Assembly (NCBI GenBank): GCA_964019415.1 | Contig: OZ025878.1 | Coordinates: 5,308,012 to 5,372,011, forward strand | Length of the DNA: 64,000 nucleotides | Source of the DNA: Ianthella basta | Lineage: Eukaryota > Porifera > Demospongiae > Verongiida > Ianthellidae | Direction: 5' to 3' | In this document: in pieces, positions 42,301 through 54,300 of the stretch | Numbering within the stretch: position 1 is the stretch's first letter | How the letters are laid out: each line of letters opens with the position of its first letter | Made by a program: the position numbers and the translations under genes | The notes under the pieces: model-generated | Seen by the model: the letters and a program-made list of their open reading frames with translations, nothing else | Database searches by the model: none | What the model was told of the DNA's origin: nothing

Positions 42301-45300
42301 ACGAACCAGAGGGACCAGGAAAATATTTCTCGCACCATATTGCACCATTTTTAGCTGGCTGCATTCCTTTGTAGGTTAGAAGGCGGCACGAGTTAGTGCG
42401 GAAGACAGCGCTTGCCACGACTCCTGCTGTGTTGCTTGGCCAAGCAGGACAGACGCCATTTTCAAATTACATAATTAAACCGGAGTGACTGGTGCCATTG
42501 TTAGCAGCTGCAGCAGTTGGCTTGCGCGCCATTTGAAGGACTTTCGGCGGTCGTGCATGCATTTCCCCGCCACGGTTGGCTTCTGGTCGCCGTTTCTCGC
42601 TGGATTAGTGCGGAACCTAGGTGCTAGCCCACACCTTGAGTTCTGGGATTACAGAAATGTAGTATAATGCCCGCACCAATGCCCTATGGTTGAGACTAAG
42701 TGTGTTGCTTCAGCTTAGCTGTCCACTATAAAAAGTACAGAAACTAGAAATAATAAAAATTTTCTACAAAAATTGTAAGGATGTTGGGATGGCATAAAAA
42801 GGACAGAAACAAGTAAGAGACATTTCTACTGTACTAGAGGTCGTCGCGCTTGAACTCTCTGTTATATCATACCCTAGGCTATGTTCTAAGTATAAAAGAG
42901 AGCATTAGACCCTAAGGAACATGGCGGCCGTAGGAGAGCTGCTCCAAATGGAAAACGGTGGCTTAGGGAAATCGCACGGTGCGCACATCTCTCTATAATG
43001 CTTTGGCCTCTCCCTAGTCTCATTGTGAATAGTAAAGAACGCTCTTTCAGATGATGCCAAGCCCAAAACGGTGAGTTTACAACAAAATAAAATATTTTAA
43101 ATTTCGCACGATACTAAAATATGGTCGGGTCCTACCTTAATCTAATCTGTTAAAGATGCAACAAGCATAGACATAGCACCACATAAAATAGTATGGTACA
43201 ATAATACATGATCAAATATAGTAACAGTGCACAATGCACGTATTAATGCATGCTAATTTTGGCTCTACTATTATGGTTCTGCATGCTTCATATTAATATT
43301 TTTGATCTTTAGGTATCCTCCGTTTGCCATCTAATCTCTTCTATGAGTCGTCTCTCTTGCCCCAAGTATACTACAAGCAACATCCTGATGTCAACTATCC
43401 ATTAGTTTTCATCTGTACCTCAATGGCTCAAAATCTCCACCTTGAGCCAAAGAAAGAAGTTATGACTATGCTGGAATTAGCGGAGTCTCTTGCTAATCAT
43501 TGGCCCATGGAATGGAAGAAGTATGGTGACAGTGATGCACTCTGTCTCATGGCAAGGACATATCATCAGGTGAGACATCCTCAGTCATTAGCAATCACTC
43601 TACGTGACTTTGCGCTTAAAATTACTAGAGCATGTAGATATTAAAGATACAAGCAACCTTGCTGAATTAAGGCAGTATATAGGACAAAGAGTATACAATT
43701 GTGAACAGGAAGCAGGAAGTGCACCATAGCTACCCTCTGCTTTTGCTGATTTGTCTGGCTGACAGAACAGTATTCCAGATTTAGTGTGGCTTGCTACCCT
43801 CTAGCAAGCTACACTATAAACCCGAATATTGTTTAGTACAAGCACGTGTATTAATAATGAAAGAGGTAGTGTAAATGTAGCCAGCATGTGCTCATACCTT
43901 GTATATGGAATTGGGCCACGCTGTGCCAATGGCGTTATCCAAACTGAAGAAATCAAGTCAGGCAATTCTAGTTCAAAACCACATGGACAACTACAATGTA
44001 GAGCGTGACATAGCATAGCTATAACAAGGAATTGCTATTCTGTGCAGTTACATGGTTAACATTGACAATAGAATGGTTTTCAACTCTTGAGGCACATACA
44101 TTAATCTTGCACAATTGAGGTGTCCTCAAATGAATGCTGTGGATATATGTGCATACATGCATACAAATGCACAGGGACTCATACACCTTTAATCAGATGA
44201 GTAGATGAGCACTTTGTTGTGCTTCAATAGGTGCTCCCGATCCCAAGGTATGCTTGCTCAAAGTACAAAAGTGTGCCCGGTACAATAATGAGAAAATGGC
44301 TCGTAACCCTTTTGTTATATTAGATCCGTAAACATGGCGACGGCATAACTATTCTTCCTGGTTTTATGGGCAGGAAAGGATTACAGGTTTCAAACTTGGC
44401 CAGGGTGTTGGGATAATACCACAGATACGAATGACACAAAATTCAAATTTACTGAAAACATCACTCAGTTGCATGTTTTCATCCATAGTGACACTTTATA
44501 TATAGCGACAAGTGGACCCTTTTGTCAAATCCACTCACATATGTGTACCAATGATCGGATGTAGTGCAAATAGCTCTCCTGATTCCCTTTCACATGCAGC
44601 TGGATCAGCTGAGGAGGCAGATGAGAAACAGATTCCAGAGCCTAGAAGAGAAGAAGCAAAATGGTCTGATTACTGAAAAGTTAACATTTACTATTCAAGG
44701 TAACAGTTACCACTGTTATGTACATATATTATAATGGATAAAATGCATATGTATATAGCTGATTGTCATGCAGTGTACTTACTGTGCATAACTGGTAAGT
44801 TAGGTCTTTGTCTACTCTTCTTCCATACCCCGTAGGTTTGGAGTTTACTGCAGTGCTTCTGAGTACAGTAGAAGAGACCAGTGGGTCTCAAAGAAACTAT
44901 GGAAGAAGCATTGTAAACGAAAGAGTATTCAACACTGTACTAACTCGCGCTCGTGCCCTCTTTGTAGCCTTTGGTAATCCATTTTATCTGCTTGCAACTG
45001 AAAAGGCGTCTGGAGGAAGACGTTGCTGGAAAGAATACCTCAAACGTTGCGTTGAGTCAAACAGCCTTGTCTTCCCCGAAACAACTACAGAGAAGGAGAA
45101 GCATGACCTGTTTACTGAGGTCTTTGAAGAGGAAGCAGTGGTTCCTACTTCTGATTCCATTCTGGAGAACTATGAAAAGGAATTCAGGCAGAGGCTCGAC
45201 TTTTCCAGGGGACATTGGAAGCTAATTGAAAAAGCTGCAGATGATGAGCAGCAACCAAATTATACTTCTGCTTTACATGCACATGCTTCGCACTATATCA

Positions 45301-48300
45301 TTGAATGCAAAACAGCAAGAGAAGCAGAGGCAGTCCCTCAATCTGGCAGTGGTGAGCGCTTCATTATCACTGGCACAAAATGCAGAGGGCAAGCTCTGCA
45401 TGGTGCTATCGTTGAGGTCCAGCCACTCACACATGGCAGTTCTTCTCATGGGAAACAACGCCAAGGAAAAGTGAGTTGCTTGGTAGAGCAGAGTCCACAG
45501 CGTCTGTTTCTTTGTAAGATGGACCCATTTAATGGCCATCTCTTCATTCCTCTGGATGGCAAAGGGCCCAAGCTTGTCAATTTCCCTCCCATTTCGCGTC
45601 GACTCCTTCAAGACAGTAAGGCTGTGGAAGAGACACTGGGGAAGGACAGGAAGAGCCCAGTAGCTTGTTTTGATAAGCGTGGTTTGGAGAAGGGGATTCC
45701 TCGTTTGAAGGATGTTATCCCTTTTGAGGCTGCAAAGAACCTTATCTTCCTTGTCAAGTTCATAGAGTGGAGAAAAGATCGTATCTACCCCTTGGCAGCT
45801 GTGATTGACATATTCCCTGCAGCCCACACTGCCTTTCACACCGAACGCATGTTGAGGGCCGCCTACTCTGAGATGATGACCCCTCCTCCTGCCATATGTA
45901 TCCCACAGACAAGAGCACTTCTTGTAAAAGTAGATGCTGAAGCTATTACTGTGGATACAAAGGGAACTCGGATTTATGATGATGCAATGAGCATTGTCTG
46001 CAAAGAGGCAAGCAGTACATCTATGCACTTCAATGTAAGTGTTCATATTGCAAATGTGGCATCACACGTGCCAAATGATGTTACCAAGCAAGTGGTTGAA
46101 AGAGGTTCTGCAATCTTCTTGGATTCTGCCAGGGTTATGTCTGCACTACTGCCACAGAATGTGATTGATTCCCTCAGTTTAGCTGAAGGACACATTCAAC
46201 CTTGTATAACTGTATCTGCAGATTTTGTGTTTGCAACCCAAAAGCCACAGCAGGGACCAGCCACAGCTGAGAGATCAAACATACTCAATGACAAGCCTGT
46301 AGTTATTACTGAATCTTGGATAAAGGAATCAAATGTTCAAGTTCTAAAGAACTACTCATTTGATGAAGCTCAGACCACGTTAAACCAAGTTCTAGCTCAT
46401 CAAACTCCCTGTTTGTACACTGGAAACACTTGTGCAGCTCAGCTTTGCAATTTGCACATTGTATCAAGGCATCTAAGGAAGAAACGGCTTGGTCAATCAG
46501 CTGTGCTTCTCCCCTGCTACGAGAAGGAGTCACCTTACACAGTTGACATGCAGGCCATGGTGGAAGAAATGATGTTGTGGGCAAACACTGAAGTTGCAAA
46601 GCATCTATCACGTTCATCTGCAGTGGCACTGCTCCGTTGCCAGCCAGAACCTAGCGGGAAAGACTGGAAAGAACTGGAGGAGCAAAGACGTGCTCTGTGT
46701 AACTCTAGTGATTGCCTGGTAGCTGGCTCTAGAGCCATTCCAACTGTAGTGGTCAAAGCAGCTAGAAACATTCTATGCAGATATCCCATAGATGGAAAAT
46801 GCCTTCTGTCAACACAATCCCACTATCCACAGCTGATGGCATTAGATGAGGAAGTTTTGTCAACCCAAAACAGAGCATCATATCACATACAAGTGTGTAA
46901 GGACAGGAAGGACAGGAAAACTCTCCCTGTACACCACTCTGTTGCATCACTGTACACACACTTCACCTCTCCTCTTTGGCGAGGCTTTGACATACTTGTC
47001 CAGAAGGCTATCTTGGCTATGTGCAGAAGGACTCACTTTGAATTATCATTTGAACCTAAAGAAGCCCTTTCAAATTTGGCCAAGCAGTGTGATCAGAAGG
47101 GAAGGCTCAGCCGCAAGATTTCAAAGGAGTTTCAGCAAATGAAGAAAGCCGTTTCCTGCTTTCACAATCATCAAGCTATTGACACAGTAGTGGTCTCTGT
47201 GAAGGACAAGACTCTGATGGTGAAAGCTCCTACTGGTTTATTTGCATTGGATGCACTGACAGTGTCCATCGCAGCTCTTAACCCCAGTAAATTCAACAAC
47301 GACATGCTAACTTGGAAATTCAAGATCTTCTCAGCTGATCCACTTAAGCCCATTACCCTAAAGGGCTTAGATGTATTTGGCAGCAGTTTTTCATCAACTG
47401 TAAAGATTCGTAAAGTCTCCTTGCACAGTCGTGCTGAAGAGGGTAAACCTGTTGAAGATATCCATGCCTGCATCATGCCTGAGAGTCTGATGCTGCGAAC
47501 CTCACAATGGATGACTGTTGAAAACTTTTTGACTCACCCTTATGCAGAAAACAGAGAAGCACTGCTCAAAATGTTGAGTGAAATTTCTACTGCACATTCT
47601 AGCACTAGCTCTGGAGTGACAGAGCTACATAACCTGGAGGTTGCACAAGTGGAGGTGACCAAACAAGTTTCAGAAGGAAGCATGTTGCGTGTGTGGGTGG
47701 GCAGCACCCATCGGGGCCCTCGTATCTCTACAGAAGTGCATGTGGTGCAGCCAGTGCCCTTCCTCAGCATCTGCCACAAGCACAACACAAGCCCATCAGA
47801 GTGCTTCTCAAATTCTATACTGCAAAATGCCTCACTTGATCACTACTCTTCAATGGAACAGTACATTACCTGTTGGGAAGAAGTTCTTCTAGCGGAGGCA
47901 TCACAAGGGAGCCCCAGTGAAAATGACCTCACTGTTCTGCAGAATGTCACCCTTAACTGGCCGAGAATGAAAAAAGTCAACTCGGCAGTTGATGAATCGC
48001 ACTTCATCCCAGAGGGTACCATTGACTTCAGCATCAAGGAGCAGTTCTGGAGACAGAGTGGATCCTGGCTGTCCATTAGTACTGGTGACTTCATCTGTGC
48101 TCAGTATGACATACCTGATGCAACACATTCAGTGCTTGACCACAGCCAACAAACACTTCTGTTTGCTGCTCCCGAAGCTGTAAGGGGTGTCTTTCACTTT
48201 GTGGTAGCTGCTACAGAAATAATAGCTGGAGTGGGCAAGGACTTTTCCTTGAAGAGTATTGGAAAGCAGAATGCCCCAGTTTCATTGCAAATGCAGCAGG

Positions 48301-51300
48301 TTGTCAGTAGGGGAGACATTCCCTGTACCCTACAAGTCATCCCATGCACAGTATCATATAGGCAAGTACATGAGAAGAAAATTGGGGGGGGGGGGCTTCA
48401 TTCTTAACTACGCTGTAGCCAAATTAGACCTGCTGACCGCGGCCCTTTTGATTAGTTTTAGCATGTATTATATATACTAGCTGAATGCCCGCCCTTTGGG
48501 CAGGTTCCCAGCCTACTGCAAGCCAGTGAGTCGGTCCCTTGCCAGTTTTGAATTATCTGCACAGGTAGCAACGGAGGCTGGCTGCTATAACGACGGTAGA
48601 GTTTAATTCGAACGTTTGCCGACAACGAAACAGATCTCCCGTAACCGAAGGTTCTAGAGACCAATAATTAAAAATGGCGTCTCGGCCCGCAGGAAAAAGG
48701 AAGCGCTTTCTTTGGCTGCAGGGCAGCTAGGTGAACGGCACCCCTCTAAGCTCATGTCTCCTCACTCCTTAACTGGCGTGGCTCGTATCAAATATGCCAA
48801 TGACCGGTAGTGGAAGGGCCGGTCGATAATGTTAAAAATGGCATATCGGCCCGCGGAGAATTGACGAAGGACATCTCTCTCTTCGGCCGCAAGGCAGCTA
48901 GGCTAACGGCACCCCGCTAAGAACATGGTCCCCGAGTTCATCAACTGACACGGAGTGTCTCGAGCCAATTCCCGTGAAGGCGCCGATTTTATGGCTGAAC
49001 AAACATACATAAAAATTCTAGATCCCATGAATTATAGTAGGATATACAGGACTAATTTAGCATCGCTCCAGTGGTACCAAACCCCACCACAACCCTGCCT
49101 GCTGGAATGCTTAAATTTTTGCTTAAACTTACAGTCATAATTATATAAGTCATATGTGTATGCTTTGTGATGCTGACAGTAATTAAGCAAGATTCAATTA
49201 GCTACAAGCTGTTGGAGCTGTATGAGATAATAATATATCTACTAGGAAGTAACAAAAGCACCAGAAGGCTACTTAATTTGGAGCTTGATTTTATCACAGC
49301 AGATAGAATCATCAGAAATGATTAATGGACTACCCGCCATTGAAGAATGATTTGTTTGTTACTTCAGAGATTTGACCAATGCATCCCTTATGGAGAAGTT
49401 ATAATATGTGTACGGTGACAATTTCATCACTATAATTATACGTACAGTGCTCCACTCCTAAAGAGTAAACTATTTTGTTCTGTGAATAATGGCTTGTTTG
49501 ATGGTACTAGGTGATGTTTAAGGCAATTTATATTGTGAAAGAGGTCAACAATGAACAAAGGTAAACTGTGTGGGTGGGAGGGGAGTCATGTGATACGCCC
49601 ACCTCATTAATTACAAAAATGTGATAAAAAGTTTTTAGGAACAATCTCATGAAGGGATAGTAGTCAAGGTCCGCAGTTAACAGGTAGTGGTAATTATCTG
49701 AAACATAAGAAATTGGCTGTTGTCGGAAGCTCTAGCTATTAACCATAACATAAATATTCCCCAAAAAAGATTTTTAGAGGTGTCAAGTTTTTAGGAGCTA
49801 ACTGCCGCAAGAATGCGAGTTAAGATTCAAAAGTTGCTCCCTCAATAGGCTAATGATTGTGCAATCCAATGATACCATGTTGCAAAGGTCCTCGCATGCA
49901 CACAAAGAGTATTACGCTGTCTGCCAATCTTTACCAGTGGTGATGCGAACATGTCGTGCGTGCGCGGTAATTAAAAATGGCGTCTCATTCCTATCCCTTA
50001 AGTATGGGATTGGCCATTTTCACCTTCGTGCGTTTGTCTGTGTAAAGATTATAGCAGAAATGTGACGAAAGACACCCGAAATGATGAACTCGTTACTTTT
50101 ATGCAAATCAACTGTACCCCTAAGTTATTCAAATAGTTTACTCTTTAGGAGTGGAGCACTGTACATACCTTACAGGCAGAACCCCCATAGTGCAGCCTAA
50201 TCCCCTGATATGCTAATTGAACTTCAGTGCTTAGTGTTGCAGATATATATGTTACGCGCAAACCTCCAACATATAACCAGTCTTATTCTGCCCTAAGCGG
50301 ATCGAAGTCTTCAAAACTAAGTTAGGCAATAAGTATCCATTTTACTCTTTGGCTGCTACCTAGTGGGCTGTAGTTAAAATGTCATTTCAGTAGTTCAAAT
50401 ATCTTTTCATACTCCGCACTTTGTCAGTGGAAGATTGACATGAACTCAGTGGTTGGCATTAAAATCCTCACACCTGCAATAATTATAACAACTAGCAAAA
50501 TAGCACAAAGAAACTAAAAGTGCATGCTTGCGTGATATCTTCCATCCTGTTTTTACTGCAGACGTCTTTACCAGTCCCTCCTCTCCTTGCAAGAGCCTTC
50601 TCCAGAAATGCCCCTAGCAGACATTGCTTTGGGAAGCATTGACTTGAAATGTCCTAAGAAGAGCAAGTTTTGTGAGTCAGTTTGTAAAAATTGTTTTCAG
50701 CTCTACAATGATTGTTCATACAGTGTATCGTTTCAATGAAAGGCACCAATCTTTACCAAATGCGTTACTGTGTGTATGTCCTTTTCTCTGCCATAATTTT
50801 TCTGCCCAATACAATGACTATGCTGTGCTAGTTCATAGTGACCGTACTTTATCTGATTATTGCCGAGCATAGCGAGGCTCTGAATCCGGGGTCACAGGCT
50901 CGCATAGCGTTTGTATGTATATGGCCAACGCTTCAATTGCAATTCGTGTAACACTTCAGGAACGCAATTAGTGTAACGCTTCAGGAATGCAATCAAATAT
51001 GGCACCAACTTGGCCATGTTCCTTGGGTGCCCTTCTGCTGTCAGGTAGCAGTTCCACTGGATTTCTCGGTACGGCTTCCTGCCCTCAGCATTCGCGTTGG
51101 CTGGCTACCAGTATCGCACAGTAGCACAGGATCGCAGCTTGGTCCTGCTGGCGTCAGTCAGCCTGGACACGGTTCGCATCCCGTCGGCATCTGGTACAGC
51201 AGGAGTGGCAAAGGGTCACGGTCTACTCTTGTAACCTAGGCCTTTCCAATGACCTAGTCATCATCCTCAGTGGGTGTGGCACCGGTAGCCAGGCCTTCTT

Positions 51301-54300
51301 CCACAAGATCCCAGACAAGACACAACTGCCGGCCCTTCCACGCAATGTATGCGGCCACGTAGGTTTCCATTTTCTGGACTCCCTAAGCTGGCTCAAGTAC
51401 CACAACTGCCCCATCGGCTCGGACACAGCCAGTCAAGGAAGGCCTGCTGGAAAGACCTGGGTTACAATTACTACAGACTTGCCTCAAGCACAAGCGTGCC
51501 CTAACTAGAGACAGAGTGCAGAGGAGCAGACAACAAAAACTGCAAACCACTACTCCTCATGGAAATTAGCTACCATTTTGTAGTGGTCTCCAGCCTGCAC
51601 TCATACACATGCACACCTTGCAAAACTTGCAGCTTTGCGAGTGATGAAGCCTTGCCATTTGTACCTTTATTGGCGTCACCCCCAGCCTCATTCCTCCTTG
51701 AAGGGCCAGTTGTGACAGACAAGAAGATGCTGCATGCTGCACACAAGTGCTGCCTAACTAGAGACAGAGTTTGGCGGTGCAGACTAATAAAACTAGAGGG
51801 TTCTGCTATTGATAGGTACGGCTAGCTGTAGCAGAACATGCCAAGTGCAATAGCATCAGCATGTAGCTTGCTAACACTATACTATTATAGCTCACTTCGT
51901 GAGGCTCCTGAGTTAACTTAAAACTAGTACATTTCAGTAATTTCTGTATGTTACAGACTGTGCATGGGTCTTATAATTCCTTTGGACCTGAACTTTTCCT
52001 TGGGTGACCTGAATATCCATGAAATAATATACAAACAAGAAAAAAACACATGCATAAACAGACATAAACACATGCAGGTGCATGCACACAGAGAGGACCC
52101 AGCCCCAGTCACACAGTGACACTGCTTTGTTTGTGGTGTCACCGTGACTTCACTACACTGACATCATAGCTTACTTCGCAGAGATTGTTTCTGTGTATTA
52201 TTTTCCCACTGGAGTATAATCTTCCCACCTTGGGAACACCAACCAACCAACCAAGGGAACACCTTGATCTGTTCCCTTGGACCCTGTAGTTTCTGCATAA
52301 GCAGCACTGGTTACTTAATCTGCTCAGTTGCCATCAAAAGCCAAGGTGTTGCAGGCTACCTTATCCGCAGCATTAAAAAATTAATGTGATTAGCTAGGCT
52401 GATTATGTTTTGTTCATACAGGCCCAGAGAAATTGGATGACTTTCTGGGCACCCACTCTCATGTACTCTCCTTGTGGAGTGAAGTTGGTGAGGCACTTCA
52501 ACAGAAACTGAACAAGGAGCAACAAAAGGCCATTCGGAGGGCAATGGAAAGCACATTCTTCCTCATTCAGGGCCCTCCCGGTAAGACAAGGGTGTAGGTA
52601 CAAAGCACAGTGAAAGGAATGAAATATACAATATACCCACGCATAGCAGCATGAAAGTTTACATGAATAACAGAACGGTGTTTAATAATTGTATGCATGG
52701 AATGTATTATAGTGAAATAAGCAGGTATTTATTGTGGTTTCCAAAATTTGATATTGTACTGTGTGTATTTCTGCTAGTGCCTGCTCCCTTTCTAACTGTA
52801 TTCCTCACAGGCACTGGTAAGAGTGAGACTGGTGCTCACTTGGCATATGCCTTTGCTCGGTTGAACAAAGTGAAGCACCCGAGAAGGTGTGTCTTGTACT
52901 GTGGACCTTCCAACAAGGCAGTGAATGTGGTCTTGGGTAAGCAACAACATCAAAAGGCATGAAGTGGTGTCCTTGTTTACTTAAAAAGTTACACATTGCC
53001 TACCTTTGTAGTGAGTAACACCATGATCACTTACAATGCTTGTAAAATATCTGCTGTCTATTATATACAACAGCTTTGTGTGGCACCCAATCATTTACTG
53101 GCACAATGTTTCCATAATTATGCGAACGATGCTACCTCTCTTACATGACTGGATGTACTACAGTGAAACCTGTCTAAGACAGCCCCCTGTGGGCCGGTTC
53201 CAACTGACTTTTATAGAGAGGTGGCTGCTGTACAGAGGTGAATTGCATATTTTACTGCTATTTGGACCACAGAGGCACCTGTTTTTTGAGAGGTGGCTGC
53301 CTAACTCAGTGACCATCTTAGACAGGTTCCACTGTAACATATATCATACATACACTTCACAGATCCATTCCCCTTTGCACTGCTACTATATTATGATAAT
53401 TGGTTTCACCCTGCCTTTGCCGGCCTATTACTATAAAGAGCTGATTCTACTATTATGGATGATATAATATCTTAGAGACCCAAAATTATTATGCAAACAT
53501 ATTTCATAATTCATCCTCTTAATGTAGACAAGCTGAACAAGTTGTGTGAGCACCTGAAGGACATCAAAATCCTGCGCATCTACAGCCGTACTGGTGAACT
53601 GGTGGGCCGAACTGGTCCCAAGAACATCCCCAGTCTGTACAAGCCCATGAAGGTGGAAGGATGCCCACCTCATTTGGAGCACCACACGTTACACTACAAG
53701 GTGTTGAACGGCCCTTCTAAGGAGAGGATTAAGAAATTTGAGGATAAATTTGCGGAACTTGCAGAGGAAGACAAGCTGCCGTCGACGGACATGGTTGGTG
53801 ACTACAATGAGTGTAAATTTTATGCTGAACTTAAGGTCTTAAAGGAAGGATATGACATTGTTCTGTGCACATGCAATGAAGCTGCTGGAGAGCGCATTGG
53901 GAAGCATTTCAATGTAGCAGAGTGCATCATTGATGAATGTGGCATGGCCATGGAGCCAGAGAGCATGGCTGTCATTCGACATGCTGAACACGTGGTCCTG
54001 ATTGGAGACCACAAGCAGCTGCAACCTGTACTCCAGAACAGGTCAGTACTGCTACTTGCATGGTTATCATAGCATGGTAGCGCGATGAGAAAGTTCACTA
54101 GCCATCATGGAGCAAGATATTTTTAATGCCAAACGTTCTGGCAGCTATACAGCTGCCATCATCAGTGGCAGAATACAAAGATAGAGATGTGACGCTTCCT
54201 TAATACATACAGTACGACAAGGCAAAAAGGCGAGCTTAAGCTGTGAAAGAGACAGTGTATGGTGTGATGTAAGCATACTGAATCAATTCCTAAAATTAAA

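Larger units (their letters stand above)
38739..45050 (+). other. Helicase module 1 of the HELZ2-like protein
   Basis: Preceded by the exon 36727-36934 (NYKSRFRKLMYLE.EQIKNRLRTD), the usual lead-in. Exon 38739-39732 has Walker A GPFGTGKTRLIARF, motif II IFIDEAAQCIEPE and motif III AGDHLQV. Exons 39927-40104, 43313-43569 and 44600-44699 supply SNYRC and FYESS. The start of exon 44836 supplies motif V QGLEFTAVLLSTV and motif VI NTVLTRARALFVAFGN. All residues for ATP binding and hydrolysis that I can check are present, so this module looks active. It is a UPF1-like superfamily 1 RNA helicase domain. Confidence 0.9.

Noticed and set aside
45273-46046. 257-codon minus-strand frame
   Set aside because: It is the antisense of the HELZ2-like RNB exon; the plus frame has clear RNB motifs and no homology is apparent in the minus one.
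48362-48407. C-terminal extension of the 1,199-codon frame ending in GGGGLHS
   Set aside because: It reads through the GC donor into intron poly-G; helicase 2 exons continue in phase from 48,361.
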